A stretch of DNA of 64,000 bases, taken from contig CP129481.1 of NCBI GenBank assembly GCA_030583905.1, positions 3,378,136 through 3,442,135 on the forward strand. The letters run 5' to 3'. Below the pieces are notes generated by a model. It had not been told where the DNA came from. It worked only from the letters and a program-made list of their open reading frames with translations, and searched no databases. Below, one piece after another: positions 37,644 to 47,218 of this stretch (position 1 is its first letter; the number at the start of each line of letters is the position of its first letter). Made by a program: the position numbers and the translations under genes. Source of the stretch: Anaerolineales bacterium (GTDB lineage: Bacteria > Chloroflexota > Anaerolineae > Anaerolineales > Villigracilaceae).

Positions 37644-39011
37644 ATGAAACCCATTGTTGCCCTTGTAGGCAGACCGAACGTTGGCAAATCCACGCTCTTC
37701 AACCGCCTGGTTGGCGAACGCCTTGCCATTGTGGATGAAACCCCCGGCACCACCCGTGATCGTCTCTTCGGCGATGCGGAATGGATCGGGCGCGAGTTCA
37801 CTGTAGTGGACACCGGCGGAATCGACCCCTCGCACGGCGGTCGGACTCCGCTCTCAATTGGTTCTGCCGATTTTATCGATGACATCCGCCGACAGGCTCA
37901 AGCCGCCATCCAGGAAGCGGATGCAATCCTCTTCGTCAATGACGGCGAAACCGGCGTGACCGAACCTGACCGCGAAGTGGCAAGCATCCTGCGCCGCATG
38001 CAGAAAAAACAACCGGACGGATCCTTCCTGCCGCCGATCTTCGTTGTGGTCAACAAATGCGAATCGCAGGCTCGGCGCGACCAGGCTGCCGAATTCTACG
38101 AACTCGGCTTGGGCGATCCCTATCCCATCTCCGCCATTCACGGCACGGACACAGGCGATCTGCTCGATGCGCTGGTTGCCTCCTTCCCGGAACAAACCGA
38201 GGAAGATGAAGACGAAAACATCAAGATCGCGATTGTCGGCAAACCGAATGCAGGCAAGTCCAGCCTGCTCAACCGGCTGGTCGGCGAGGAGCGGGTTATT
38301 GTCAGTCCTATTGCAGGGACGACGCGCGATGCGATCGACACGACCATGGAATTCAACGGGCTGCCGATCACGCTGATCGACACGGCGGGCATGCGTCGGC
38401 GCGGAAAGATCGAAAAAGGCGTGGAGGAGTACAGCGTCATCCGCGCCTTCAAAGCCATCGAGCGCTGCGATGTGGCGCTGTTGATGATCGATGCCACCAC
38501 CGGCATCACCGCACAGGATGCGCACATTGCAGGCTTCGTCAAAGATCAGTGGAAGTCGTGCGTGGTGCTGGTCAACAAATGGGACGCCATCGAAAAAGAC
38601 AATTTCACGATGGACGCCTACACGGAAAAGATTCTCAACGACCTGAATTTTGTGTCGTATGTGCCAATCCTGTACATCTCCGCGAAAACCGGTCAGCGCG
38701 TGGAACAGGTGCTGCCGCTCGCGCTGCGCGTGCAGGAGGAACGCCTTGCGCGCCTGACGACATCCACCATCAATGAGATCATCCACAAGGCGCAGGATGC
38801 ACACCCGCACCCATCTCATGCAGGGCGCGCGCTCAAGATGTACTATGGCACACAGGTGCGCAGTGATCCGCCGACGTTCATGATCTATGTCAATGAACCG
38901 TCCCTAATGCACTTCACATATTTGCGCTATCTCGAAAATCAGATCCGCAAGGAATATAGTTTCATCGGAACTCCCATCCGTATCGTGACCAAAGGCAGAA
39001 GAGAAGAATAA
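37644..39011 (+). CDS. der: Ribosome biogenesis GTPase Der (EngA)
   Basis: Der is an essential double GTPase for assembly of the 50S subunit. The 455-residue protein has two G domains (GRPNVGKST, DTGGI, NKCE; then GKPNAGKSS, DTAGMRRRGKI, NKWD) and a C-terminal KH-like domain ending in GTPIRIVTKGR. The ATG at 37644 lies 26 bases after the ybbR stop, so it probably belongs to the same operon. Confidence 0.97.
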   Translation: MKPIVALVGRPNVGKSTLFNRLVGERLAIVDETPGTTRDRLFGDAEWIGREFTVVDTGGIDPSHGGRTPLSIGSADFIDDIRRQAQAAIQEADAILFVNDGETGVTEPDREVASILRRMQKKQPDGSFLPPIFVVVNKCESQARRDQAAEFYELGLGDPYPISAIHGTDTGDLLDALVASFPEQTEEDEDENIKIAIVGKPNAGKSSLLNRLVGEERVIVSPIAGTTRDAIDTTMEFNGLPITLIDTAGMRRRGKIEKGVEEYSVIRAFKAIERCDVALLMIDATTGITAQDAHIAGFVKDQWKSCVVLVNKWDAIEKDNFTMDAYTEKILNDLNFVSYVPILYISAKTGQRVEQVLPLALRVQEERLARLTTSTINEIIHKAQDAHPHPSHAGRALKMYYGTQVRSDPPTFMIYVNEPSLMHFTYLRYLENQIRKEYSFIGTPIRIVTKGRREE

Positions 39012-39037
39012 AGCGCGGATGTGCTGGAGAAAGTTCC

Positions 39038-39421
39038 ATGCACAATATACTCATGCGTCCAAAATCCCTTATCATCGGCGATGTCGTCGTTCTCGCCATC
39101 CTCACCATCATCGGATTCGCAACCCACGGCGAAACAGGCGTTTCCTATCTCCCGCGCATGGCAGCATCCTTCGTTCCCCTTCTATTCGGATGGTTCGTGC
39201 TGGCTCCCTGGTTCGGGTTATTCGATAGAGAAACCATTTCAGATCCAAAAAAACTTTGGCGCATTCCGCTCCTTTTTCTCTTCGCAGCACCGCTGGCAGC
39301 GCTTCTGCGCTCCGTTATGCTGGCAACTCCGGTCATTCCGATCTTCGTGCTTGTTCTTGGAAGCACCAACGCGCTCGGCATGATGATCTGGCGCTGGATA
39401 TACAACCGCATTGCAAAATAA
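39038..39421 (+). CDS. DUF3054 membrane protein
   Basis: The 127-residue protein has four hydrophobic helices and the family features: IGDVVVLAILTIIGFATHGE near the N-terminus, a GWFVLAPWFGLF segment, and a C-terminal W-RW-Y motif. The function is unknown. The start could also be the internal ATG at 39053 (MRPKSLIIGD). It lies 26 bases after der. Confidence 0.85.
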   Translation: MHNILMRPKSLIIGDVVVLAILTIIGFATHGETGVSYLPRMAASFVPLLFGWFVLAPWFGLFDRETISDPKKLWRIPLLFLFAAPLAALLRSVMLATPVIPIFVLVLGSTNALGMMIWRWIYNRIAK

Positions 39422-39452
39422 TCCGTTTCAAATAAAGCGGTAAAATAAACGC

Positions 39453-40061
39453 ATGGACGAAACCGCACTCATTCAATCCGCGCAGAAGGGCGACCTCGAC
39501 GCGTTCAACACGCTCATCCTGCACTATCAGGATGTGGTCTTCAACACCGCCTTGCGCATCCTTGGCGACGAAGATCAGGCGGAAGATGCCGCACAAGAAG
39601 CCTTCATCTCCGCCTTTCGCAGCATCACATCCTTCCGCGGCGGCTCCTTCAAGGCGTGGATCATGCGCACTGTCACCAATGCCTGCTACGACGAACTCCG
39701 CCGTCAGAAGCGGCGTCCCACCACCCCGCTCGAACCGGAAACCAACGACGGCGAAGAGATCGATTCGCCAAAGTGGCTGGCAGATCCGAACATGACTCCC
39801 GACCAGCAGGCTGAAGCCGACGAACTCGAACATGCCATCCAGCACTGCCTTGACGCCCTCCCCGCCGAATTCCGCAGTGTGGTCGTACTAGCCGACATCC
39901 AAGGCATGGACTACAGCGAAGTCGCTGCCGCATCGCGCGTTCCGCTCGGCACCATCAAAAGCCGTCTGGCGCGCGCGCGATTAAGATTACGTGAGTGTTT
40001 ACGTTCATTCGAGGAACTTTTGCCCGCTTCATTTCGTCTAGAAGGGGAAAGTGCCCTATGA
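39453..40061 (+). CDS. ECF-type RNA polymerase sigma factor
   Basis: The 202-residue sigma factor has region 2 (YQDVVFNTALRILGDEDQAED, then AAQEAFISAF and WIMRTVTNACYDELRRQ) and region 4 (LPAEFRSVVVLADIQGMDY, then EVAAASRVPLGTIKSRLARAR). It recognises stress or envelope promoters in the family. The anti-sigma gene starts inside its stop codon (ATGA), so the two are translationally coupled. Confidence 0.94.
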   Translation: MDETALIQSAQKGDLDAFNTLILHYQDVVFNTALRILGDEDQAEDAAQEAFISAFRSITSFRGGSFKAWIMRTVTNACYDELRRQKRRPTTPLEPETNDGEEIDSPKWLADPNMTPDQQAEADELEHAIQHCLDALPAEFRSVVVLADIQGMDYSEVAAASRVPLGTIKSRLARARLRLRECLRSFEELLPASFRLEGESAL

Positions 40062-40744
40062 AAAATTTCCGCGAAATCGAACACCTCTCCTCATATCTGG
40101 ATGGACAGCTCAGCGAATCCGAATCCAAGCGACTGGAAACCCGCCTCGCATCGGACGCTGAGCTTGTCTCTGTTTTAAATGACCTTCGCGCCGCCCGAGG
40201 CATTCTCCGTAAACTTCCCAAACGAAAAGCGCCGCGAAACTTTACACTTACCCGTCAAATGGTGGGGCTCAAGCCGCCGCTGCCCAGAACATATCCCATA
40301 TTCAGATTTGCCACCGTCTTTGCCAGCCTGATGCTGATGCTCTCGCTGACCGTTAACGCCATGTCGCCGTACGTGAGTTTTGGTGCGCCGACGTTCGGAG
40401 CCTACGGCTTCGGCGGGGGTGGTTCTGCCGCAGCAGAAGAGATGGCAGCCGGCGGCGGGTGTGAAGGTCCATGCCCGGAACCTGCTGCTGAAGCCGCACC
40501 GATGTTGGAAATGCCATCGTCAGAGGCGCAGGAAGATGCCGCGCGTGAAGAAGAACCGTCCATGGATACGATGCAGGCGCCCAAGGAATTGGTCGAACCG
40601 GAGTCCGGGTTGCAGGACCAACCTTCAGCGCAGAGCGAAGCGCCCTTTTCCGTTGCATGGCAGATCGGATTACTTGCCATTGCCATCCTGGGCGGAGCGC
40701 TGATGTGGTTCACGCATCGAGCCGCCATTCGGAAGTGGCAATAA
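40058..40744 (+). CDS. Membrane anti-sigma factor (sigma partner)
   Basis: The 228-residue protein begins with an anti-sigma-like cytoplasmic domain (HLSSYLDGQLSESESKRLETRL), without the His-Cys zinc motif of ZAS proteins. Then there is one membrane helix (about 90-110), an outer segment rich in G, A, E and P with a short Cys-containing C-E-G-P-C motif, and a second hydrophobic helix near the C-terminus. The coupled overlap with the sigma gene makes an anti-sigma role likely. The two cysteines might sense redox state; that is inference. Confidence 0.82.
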   Translation: MKNFREIEHLSSYLDGQLSESESKRLETRLASDAELVSVLNDLRAARGILRKLPKRKAPRNFTLTRQMVGLKPPLPRTYPIFRFATVFASLMLMLSLTVNAMSPYVSFGAPTFGAYGFGGGGSAAAEEMAAGGGCEGPCPEPAAEAAPMLEMPSSEAQEDAAREEEPSMDTMQAPKELVEPESGLQDQPSAQSEAPFSVAWQIGLLAIAILGGALMWFTHRAAIRKWQ

Positions 40745-40750
40745 AGTTCG

Positions 40751-41239
40751 ATGGCAAATGACAGTTCGATAAAATTTTGTCCGCAATGCGGAGCGCAGGT
40801 GAGGCACGAGGAAAGGTTCGGCATGGTGCGTCCTGTCTGTCCGCAATGCAGATGGATCCATTTTCAAGACCCGAAAGTAGCAGCGGCTGTCCTGATCGAA
40901 CAGGGGAGCCGCGTCCTGCTTGTAAGGCGTGTTAATGAGCCGTTCCGCGGCATGTGGACGCTGCCTGCCGGTTTCGTGAACGGAGGCGAGGATCCCGCCG
41001 AGGCGGCGGAACGGGAGTGTTTGGAAGAAACAGGTTTGAGCGTGCGGGTGAAGCGGGTTTTGGATGTCGTCCCCGGGCGTGAGCACAAGCGCGGCGCGGA
41101 TTTCATCATCGTCTATGTGGCGGAGATCATCGGCGGCGAGATGTTCCCAGCCGACGATGCAGACGCAGTGGAATGGTTCGAGCGAAGTAACCTGCCGCCT
41201 CTGGCGTTTCGAGCAACTCAACAGGTTTTGTTAAAATAA
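40751..41239 (+). CDS. NUDIX hydrolase with N-terminal zinc ribbon
   Basis: The 162-residue enzyme has a zinc ribbon (C-x2-C CPQC, twice) and then a NUDIX domain with box GGEDPAEAAERECLEETG. This resembles ADP-ribose/NADH-type NUDIX enzymes, where the ribbon is a common addition. It starts six bases after the anti-sigma stop, likely the same transcript, and ends at a strong terminator. The substrate is not certain. Confidence 0.9.
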   Translation: MANDSSIKFCPQCGAQVRHEERFGMVRPVCPQCRWIHFQDPKVAAAVLIEQGSRVLLVRRVNEPFRGMWTLPAGFVNGGEDPAEAAERECLEETGLSVRVKRVLDVVPGREHKRGADFIIVYVAEIIGGEMFPADDADAVEWFERSNLPPLAFRATQQVLLK

Positions 41240-41275
41240 AAAGGACTTCGGAGTGATTTCCGAAGTCCTTTTTTG
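41240..41275. terminator. Bidirectional terminator between convergent genes
   Basis: The stem AAGGACTTCGGA/TCCGAAGTCCTT is flanked by A and T runs. It ends the NUDIX transcript rightward and the peptidase transcript leftward. Confidence 0.9.
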
Positions 41276-41282
41276 TTCGGTC

Positions 41283-43433
41283 TTACGGTTCGAATTGGTA
41301 GGTGAAGTATTCGTAGGCTTCTTTCAAGTTGCCGTCGAAGTCGGTGGCGTAAAATCCGACAGCATATTCGCCGTCCACCGGGTAGCGGGCTTCAAACCAG
41401 AAACCCTGCTCGCCATAGGTGAAGACTGTGCCGCCCAATGAGTAATCAAAATACGGCTCGTTGTTCTCGTCGAAATAATACGCCTGTACGTAATCTTCAA
41501 ACTGGTCGCCGATCTGGGGGGTGATACCCACCACAGAAGAAATACCATCGCCATCGGGGTCGGGGAAGGCATAGACGTTCAGGAGATTGCCGTTGGGGTC
41601 GAAGACCAGTTTTGCTTCCACGGGTGTGCCGCCCACCGGCGTATATTGTCCGTACAGGGAGTAGGTTGTTACACCCTCTGCGCTCAGGTATTCATCCGGC
41701 TCGAACAGGGAGAATTCTTCGTTGACGCCATCTTTCAGCACCCACAGGGTTGGCTCCCATTCGTGCGTGACCTGGATCGGGCTGGGACCGAAATCGGGCA
41801 TGTTCATACCGCCTACGGTCATGGTTTCCGGCGCGATGATGAAGTATTCATCAGCAAACCAGTAAGCATCCGCATCCGGGTTGTAGAACATCAGGATGAA
41901 ATAAATATAGGACACATTGCCGGTGATGGTGGTGGAAAGCGTGAGGGTTTCGTCGCCAGTAATGAGGGTATCCGAGAGTTGGATGGGCGCCACAACCAAA
42001 TCAGATGCGCCGGGCGGAACCAATTCGGCAGTGCGGTTTGGAACGAATGCCTGTCCCTCCTGAGGGACGTATGCCTGTCCCAGATAATGATAGGCAAGGA
42101 ATTCATCCCAGGAGGATTGTGTCAGAAAATAACCGGCATCGTCCGCGTAGCGGATCGACAGGCGGCCGCTCAACTCCGTAAGGTCATAGATCTCAGAGAT
42201 CGGGAAGTACATGGAGATGCCGTTCGAGCCAGCCATGCGTGCGCCGTATTTTTCCGCAACCACTGCGGCATCAATGGCGGACTTCAATTGTTGATAGGAC
42301 TGTGTAATGGCGGGGTCATTGGTGGTCGCCATGATCTCGGCAAAGTTGGAAAGGTCGATGTAGGGGGACGGCTTATTGACATCGAAGATGGTGTAATAAC
42401 TGCGGGTGTATTGGCGTCCCTGCGCCACCCACTCTTGATTGATGTTGGTCAGCGTGGTCGTGAACTGGTTCATGGCTCGGATCACATCCGGGATGCGCGC
42501 GCTCTCGATGGCAGTTAGCGTGGTATCGGCTTCCATGTCCGCGATCTCTGCCGGAGAGCGGAAGATGGACAGGGCGACATCCTCCACAATATAGGAGGAA
42601 ACAATGTGCTGTGACAAAGCGCGTCCATCCGAAGATGGGTTTTGAACGAGTCGTTCCAGCCAGCCGGCGTACGCCCAGCCCGGCGACGGTTCCACTTCCT
42701 GTGAGGCGACCATGTAATTGGTATAGGGGTACAGCGAACCGTAGACTTCGATCATGCCCATCAAACAGGCATCAAAACCAAGCAGTTCGATCTTTTGTCC
42801 GCCCATACGGGATTGGATTTCGGAGATGGCATAGGTGATCTCCGGTAAACTCATGTGACCGCCGGAATCCAAGTCTGTCCAGCCGGGTGCCCAGCCCGCG
42901 CCATGATCGGACATGATCAGGGCATATTTCTTGGCAGGATAATTCTGCATCGCCCAGGCGGCGAAGCCTATCAGGGTTTGCGGGTCGCTCATGTTCGCTT
43001 CCCCGATGTACCCAACCACCGGGGAGGTGATGCTCCCGAGGTCCTCATCCCGTGTAACGTAGAAACGACGCGTATCGGTCCAATTCCCGTCACCGTCGAA
43101 GCCGCCGGCGGCGCGGTCCAACTGCACGACGATGTTCACCTGCGGGGTCGAGCCGATCACTTCCATTTCGTTGACGTCAAACCAGATGGAACCTTCCAGA
43201 ACTTCATCATCCGCGTCGGCATAGACGATGATGGTCCATTCGGGAAGGTTGGACGTATCCGCAGGGATAACGGACTGCGGCTGCTCCTGCTGGGGCATGG
43301 ACGGAACCGGCACATCCCCGCCGAACAGCGAAGCTCCATAAAAATAAAGCGCTATCGCGGCGCAGCACACACATGCCAGACAAACAACAAGAATTCCAAT
43401 AAATACCGGGATGCCGATCTTTGCATTGTTCAT
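41283..43433 (-). CDS. Clostripain-family (C11) cysteine peptidase, membrane-anchored
   Basis: The 716-residue protein has an N-terminal membrane helix (about 7-33, Cys-rich) and a short linker. The C11 peptidase domain follows, with catalytic His in MSDHGAGWAPGW and catalytic Cys in LLGFDACLMGMIEVY. The C-terminal 250 residues are beta-rich and may be a binding or accessory domain. The active site faces outside, so it should act on extracellular or cell-surface protein. The ATG at 43433 follows a GGAGG site. A large perfect hairpin sits in its leader. Confidence 0.9.
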   Translation of the reverse strand: MNNAKIGIPVFIGILVVCLACVCCAAIALYFYGASLFGGDVPVPSMPQQEQPQSVIPADTSNLPEWTIIVYADADDEVLEGSIWFDVNEMEVIGSTPQVNIVVQLDRAAGGFDGDGNWTDTRRFYVTRDEDLGSITSPVVGYIGEANMSDPQTLIGFAAWAMQNYPAKKYALIMSDHGAGWAPGWTDLDSGGHMSLPEITYAISEIQSRMGGQKIELLGFDACLMGMIEVYGSLYPYTNYMVASQEVEPSPGWAYAGWLERLVQNPSSDGRALSQHIVSSYIVEDVALSIFRSPAEIADMEADTTLTAIESARIPDVIRAMNQFTTTLTNINQEWVAQGRQYTRSYYTIFDVNKPSPYIDLSNFAEIMATTNDPAITQSYQQLKSAIDAAVVAEKYGARMAGSNGISMYFPISEIYDLTELSGRLSIRYADDAGYFLTQSSWDEFLAYHYLGQAYVPQEGQAFVPNRTAELVPPGASDLVVAPIQLSDTLITGDETLTLSTTITGNVSYIYFILMFYNPDADAYWFADEYFIIAPETMTVGGMNMPDFGPSPIQVTHEWEPTLWVLKDGVNEEFSLFEPDEYLSAEGVTTYSLYGQYTPVGGTPVEAKLVFDPNGNLLNVYAFPDPDGDGISSVVGITPQIGDQFEDYVQAYYFDENNEPYFDYSLGGTVFTYGEQGFWFEARYPVDGEYAVGFYATDFDGNLKEAYEYFTYQFEP

Positions 43434-43452
43434 TACAGCCTCCAATTATTCA

Positions 43453-43483
43453 CGCGCTTTTTCGCCCGGGGCGAAAAAGCGCG
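43453..43483 (-). promoter_or_regulatory. Leader hairpin of the clostripain gene
   Basis: A 14-base perfect stem (CGCGCTTTTTCGCC) with a three-base loop lies between the promoter and the ribosome site. It has the strength of an attenuator or RNA-stabilising element. No T-run follows it leftward, so a plain terminator is less likely. Confidence 0.6.
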
Positions 43484-43504
43484 CTTATCCGTGTCAATTT
43501 CAAA

Positions 43505-43534
43505 ATGATAGCATAGTTAAAGAATAGACAGCAA
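43505..43534 (-). promoter_or_regulatory. Sigma-70 promoter of the clostripain gene
   Basis: Read leftward, TTGCTG (43529-43534) and TATCAT (43505-43510) are separated by 18 bases. The start point would lie just upstream of the leader hairpin. Confidence 0.65.
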
Positions 43535-43568
43535 GTGAACCTATGTCCTATTTCATGACGTTTTTCCC

Positions 43569-43597
43569 TTGACTCTCGCCCCCCTAGAATTTAGAAT
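43569..43597 (+). promoter_or_regulatory. Sigma-70 promoter of the glycine riboswitch/gcv operon
   Basis: TTGACT (43569-43574) and TAGAAT (43592-43597) are separated by 17 bases, and the riboswitch begins about 10 bases downstream. Confidence 0.85.
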
Positions 43598-43609
43598 TTG
43601 TATTACAAC

Positions 43610-43890
43610 TTAACGGATGACAGGGAAGAGATCCCAAAGCGATAAGCGAAGGACGCCGAAGGTGCAAATCTGGAACAGGCGAACCCAGATGAAACTCTCA
43701 GGCAAAAGGACCCTGCATTTGTATCACTCTGGAAAATTCCCATTCCGGGATACCGACGGTGTAAAGTTAGTCGAACGGTCATATGTTTGAACAGTCCGGT
43801 GGTCAAAGCCAATGAACCACAGGACGGGAGACAAACCGACGAAACGACTATCCCAATCTCTCAGGTTCCATTACAGAGGACGCGCGGTTA
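43610..43890 (+). ncRNA. Glycine riboswitch (tandem-type leader)
   Basis: The first aptamer has CGCCGAAGGTGCAA (from 43656) and AAACTCTCAGGCAAAAGGAC (43692-43711), close to consensus. A second, weaker aptamer contains ACCGACGAA and AATCTCTCAGGTTCC before an ACAGAGGAC end; its glycine core is less conserved. The RNA precedes gcvH-gcvPA-gcvPB, which break down glycine, and ends in a terminator, so glycine should switch the operon on. Confidence 0.93.
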
Positions 43891-43911
43891 TAAAACCGCG
43901 TGTCCTTTTTT
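43878..43911 (+). terminator. Expression-platform terminator of the glycine riboswitch
   Basis: GGACGCGCGGTT pairs with ACCGCGTGTCC and is followed by a run of T, 31 bases before the gcvH start. The 5' arm overlaps the end of the second aptamer, as needed for switching. Confidence 0.85.
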
Positions 43912-43941
43912 GATTCGCCAAACCCAAAAAGGAGACAAACA

Positions 43942-44319
43942 ATGAACGCCCCTTCCAATCTTAAGTACACCAAATCCGATGAATGGTTCGACCCCGCCTC
44001 AGGCGCAGCCGGGATCACTGACTACGCCCAAAGCCAACTCTCCGATATCGTCTTCGTGGAGATCCTCGTGGAGGAAGGCGAGGATGTTGAAGTCGGCAAG
44101 CCGATCGCTTCGGTCGAATCGGTCAAAGCCTCGGCGGAGATCTACTCGCCCGCGGCTGGAAAAGTCAGCGCAGTGAACAAGGGACTTTCCGATGCGCCCG
44201 AGACCCTCAACACCGATCCGTTCGGCGAAGGCTGGATGATCAAGGTCGAAGGCGGCGCGGCTGGAGAAGTGATGGACGCCGCTGAGTATGAAAAGTATTG
44301 CGAGGGACGCTCCCATTAA
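43942..44319 (+). CDS. gcvH: Glycine cleavage system H protein
   Basis: The 125-residue lipoyl carrier of the glycine cleavage complex shuttles the aminomethyl group between P, T and L proteins. The lipoylated Lys is Lys62 in VESVKASAEIYSP. The N-terminus LKYTKSDEWFDP and the C-terminal DPFGEGWM-K match the family. The ATG at 43942 has a GGAGA site. A short palindromic repeat follows the stop at 44323-44349. Confidence 0.96.
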   Translation: MNAPSNLKYTKSDEWFDPASGAAGITDYAQSQLSDIVFVEILVEEGEDVEVGKPIASVESVKASAEIYSPAAGKVSAVNKGLSDAPETLNTDPFGEGWMIKVEGGAAGEVMDAAEYEKYCEGRSH

Positions 44320-44322
44320 TTA

Positions 44323-44349
44323 GTAAGGGCGGGTTGCCCCCGCCTCTAC
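44323..44349. repeat. Short palindromic repeat in the gcvH-gcvPA gap
   Basis: GTAAGGGCGGG and CCCGCCTCTAC form an imperfect inverted repeat like those at 31500 and 56897. It lies between the gcvH stop and the gcvPA ribosome site. Confidence 0.5.
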
Positions 44350-44363
44350 AATTCGAGGTAAAT

Positions 44364-45710
44364 ATGACCTATATCCCGATTTCACCCGCAGAACGGGATG
44401 CGATGCTGAAGACCGTCGGCGTAAAATCGCTGGACGATCTCTTCGATGCGGTCCCTGCAAAACATCGCTTCCCCAAACTTGACCTTCCCCCCGCACTGAC
44501 CGAAATGGAAGCCGCCGCCCACCTTGCGGATATGGCATCCAGCAACGAGAACGTGCGCGAACATCTCATCTCCTTCCTCGGCGCAGGCGCATACAATCAT
44601 TACGTCCCATCCGTTGTGGATCACATGCTGCGGCGCGGCGAGTTCTACACCGCTTACACACCATACCAGCCGGAAATTTCACAAGGCACCCTGCAAGCCA
44701 TCTTCGAATATCAATCGTTGATGACCAACCTGACCGGCATGGATGTCTCCAACGCCTCGCACTACGACGGCGCGACCGCCACCGCCGAAGCAGTCAACCT
44801 CGCCTATGCTCAATTCCGCGGCAAACGCAGGAAGATCGTCATCTCCCCCACCGTGCATCCGCAGTACCGCGAAGTCATCCGCACGTACTCACAAGGCATG
44901 GGACTGGAAGAAGCCGGGGATGACCCATCAGCAGACCTCGAGGTCGGTCCCGAAGCGTTGACGTCCCTGATCGACGAGAACACCATGCTTGTCATCGTGC
45001 AATATCCCGATTTCTTCGGGCGCATCCACGATTACACCAAACTCATCGAAGACGCGCACGCCAAGGGCTCGCTCGTGTGTATCGTTGCAAACCCCACCGC
45101 GTTGATCATGCTCAAATCGCCCGGCGATATGGGCGCCGACATTGTCGTCGGTGAAGCACAGCCGTTCGGCATCCCGCTCTGGTATGGCGGACCGTATCTC
45201 GGCTTCTTCACCACGCGCAAATCCTACGTCCACAAAATGGCGGGACGTCTGGTCGGCGAAACCGTTGACAACCGCGGACAGCGTTCGTACGTGCTGACGC
45301 TCACCGCGCGCGAACAACACATCAAACGCGAACGCGCAACATCGAACATCTGCACCAATCAAGGCTTGCTCGCGCTGGCATCCGCCGTGTACATGTCCAC
45401 ACTCGGCAAACAGGGATTGCAGGAAGTGGCGAACCTGTGCTATCAAAAAGCGCATTACGCCGCAGGCGAACTCAGCAAAATCGACGGCTTCGGTCTGTGC
45501 TTCATGGAGCCATTCTTCCACGAGTTCGTTCTGTGCACGCCCAAACCCGCGGGCGAAGTCAACCAATACCTGCTCGACAACGGCATCCTCGGCGGCTACG
45601 ACCTCAGCAAGGATTACCCCGCGCTTCAAAACCACATCCTTGTCGCGGTGACCGAGATGAACAGCAAGGACGAGATCGACACGCTCGTCGAAGTGCTGAA
45701 GGAGATGTAG
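44364..45710 (+). CDS. gcvPA: Glycine dehydrogenase (decarboxylating) subunit 1
   Basis: The 448-residue subunit is the N-terminal half of the P protein, which decarboxylates glycine with PLP. It has the family start YIPISPAERDAML, the loop MDVSNASHYDGATATAEA, and VVGEAQPFGIPLWYGGPYLG. The catalytic Lys is on the partner subunit. It ends two bases before gcvPB, so the two subunits should be made in equal amounts. Confidence 0.96.
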   Translation: MTYIPISPAERDAMLKTVGVKSLDDLFDAVPAKHRFPKLDLPPALTEMEAAAHLADMASSNENVREHLISFLGAGAYNHYVPSVVDHMLRRGEFYTAYTPYQPEISQGTLQAIFEYQSLMTNLTGMDVSNASHYDGATATAEAVNLAYAQFRGKRRKIVISPTVHPQYREVIRTYSQGMGLEEAGDDPSADLEVGPEALTSLIDENTMLVIVQYPDFFGRIHDYTKLIEDAHAKGSLVCIVANPTALIMLKSPGDMGADIVVGEAQPFGIPLWYGGPYLGFFTTRKSYVHKMAGRLVGETVDNRGQRSYVLTLTAREQHIKRERATSNICTNQGLLALASAVYMSTLGKQGLQEVANLCYQKAHYAAGELSKIDGFGLCFMEPFFHEFVLCTPKPAGEVNQYLLDNGILGGYDLSKDYPALQNHILVAVTEMNSKDEIDTLVEVLKEM

Positions 45711-45712
45711 AC

Positions 45713-47200
45713 ATGGCAACCATAGTCGAACCCACCATCTTTGAACTCTCTTCCCCGGGGCGACGCGGCGTGACCATGCCCGCTTCCGACGTGCCCGAAA
45801 CTGCCCTGCCTCCCAAAGATTTACTTCGCTCCGACCTGCCCCTGCCCGAACTCGCCGAAGTGGACGTTGTCCGCCACTACATGAAACTTTCCAGTTTCAA
45901 CTACTCGGTGGACAGCGGCTTTTATCCTTTGGGTTCCTGCACCATGAAATACAACCCGAAGATCAACGAAGACACCTGCCGTTTGCCAGGCTATCTCTTC
46001 ACCCATCCGCTACAGCCGATCGAAACCGTGCAGGGCAACCTCGCGCTGATGTACGAAATGCAGGAATGGCTCAAGGAGATCAGCGGCTTTGCCGGTGTAA
46101 CCCTCCAGCCCGCCGCCGGCGCACACGGCGAATTCACCGGCGTACTGATGATGGCGGCGTATCACAAATCGCGCGGCGACAGCAAACGCACCAAGATGCT
46201 CATCCCCGATGCCGCTCATGGAACCAACCCCGCCTCGGTCGGCATGTTGGGCATGAGCGTCGTCACCATCCCCTCGGATGAGCGCGGCAACGTGGATTTG
46301 GAAAAACTAAAAGCCGCCTGCGATGACACCGTCGTTGGCATGATGCTCACCAACCCGAACACGCTCGGCATGTTCGACGAGAACATCGAGAAGGTGATCG
46401 AGATGGTCCATGCATGCGGCGGCTTGATGTATGGCGACGGCGCAAACCTAAATCCCCTGCTCGGTATCGTCCGCCCCGGCGACCTCGGCTTCGACGTGAT
46501 GCACTTCAACCTGCACAAGACCTTCTCCGTCCCGCACGGCGGCGGCGGACCCGGTTCCGGTCCCGTCGGCGTCGGTCCCGTCCTCGTGGACTTCCTGCCC
46601 GCGCCGCTGGTCGGCATCGTCGAAGAAGGCGATGATGACATGGCTCCGCTGTATGGCTTCGTCACGCCTGAGAAATCCATCGGGCGCATGAAAGCCTTCC
46701 ACGGTCACTTCGGCGGCGGACTTGTCCGCTCGTACACCTACATCGCCATGCACGGACCGGACGGCTTGAAGGACATCGCCCAGTATGCGGTTCTGAATGC
46801 CAATTATCTGCAGGCAAAACTGCGCGGCACATACAAGATCCCGTTCGACCGCATCTGCATGCATGAGTTTGTGGCAGAAGGTCGCTTCGAAGGCAGTGAT
46901 ATCCGCGCGCTGGATATTTCCAAACGCCTGATGGACTACGGCTTCCACCCGCCCACAAACTACTTCCCGCTGATCGTGTCCGAGGCGCTGATGATCGAGC
47001 CGACCGAGACCGAGAACAAGGATACGCTCGACGCCTTCGCCGACGCATTGATCAAGATCGCGGAAGAAGCCAAATCCCAGCCCGACCTGCTCCACAATGC
47101 GCCCAGCACCACGCGCTTCGGCCGCATGGACGAGGTTAAAGCGGCAAGAGAACTTGTCCTCTGCTGTTGGCTGCCTGAGGATTACGAGCAAATGACGTAA
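45713..47200 (+). CDS. gcvPB: Glycine dehydrogenase (decarboxylating) subunit 2
   Basis: The 495-residue subunit carries the PLP-binding Lys in [19 protein letters not shown]. Other motifs are [11 protein letters not shown] near the start and GAHGEFTG. The ATG at 45713 ([11 protein letters not shown]) is chosen over an open upstream extension that would overlap most of the end of gcvPA. The T protein (gcvT) and lipoamide dehydrogenase are not in the window. Confidence 0.96.
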   Translation: MATIVEPTIFELSSPGRRGVTMPASDVPETALPPKDLLRSDLPLPELAEVDVVRHYMKLSSFNYSVDSGFYPLGSCTMKYNPKINEDTCRLPGYLFTHPLQPIETVQGNLALMYEMQEWLKEISGFAGVTLQPAAGAHGEFTGVLMMAAYHKSRGDSKRTKMLIPDAAHGTNPASVGMLGMSVVTIPSDERGNVDLEKLKAACDDTVVGMMLTNPNTLGMFDENIEKVIEMVHACGGLMYGDGANLNPLLGIVRPGDLGFDVMHFNLHKTFSVPHGGGGPGSGPVGVGPVLVDFLPAPLVGIVEEGDDDMAPLYGFVTPEKSIGRMKAFHGHFGGGLVRSYTYIAMHGPDGLKDIAQYAVLNANYLQAKLRGTYKIPFDRICMHEFVAEGRFEGSDIRALDISKRLMDYGFHPPTNYFPLIVSEALMIEPTETENKDTLDAFADALIKIAEEAKSQPDLLHNAPSTTRFGRMDEVKAARELVLCCWLPEDYEQMT

Positions 47201-47218
47201 TCGAACGTATTTCCAAAA

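Noticed and set aside
45437..45712. N-terminal extension of gcvPB
   Set aside because: It overlaps the end of gcvPA in another frame; the ATG at 45713 gives the normal family start.
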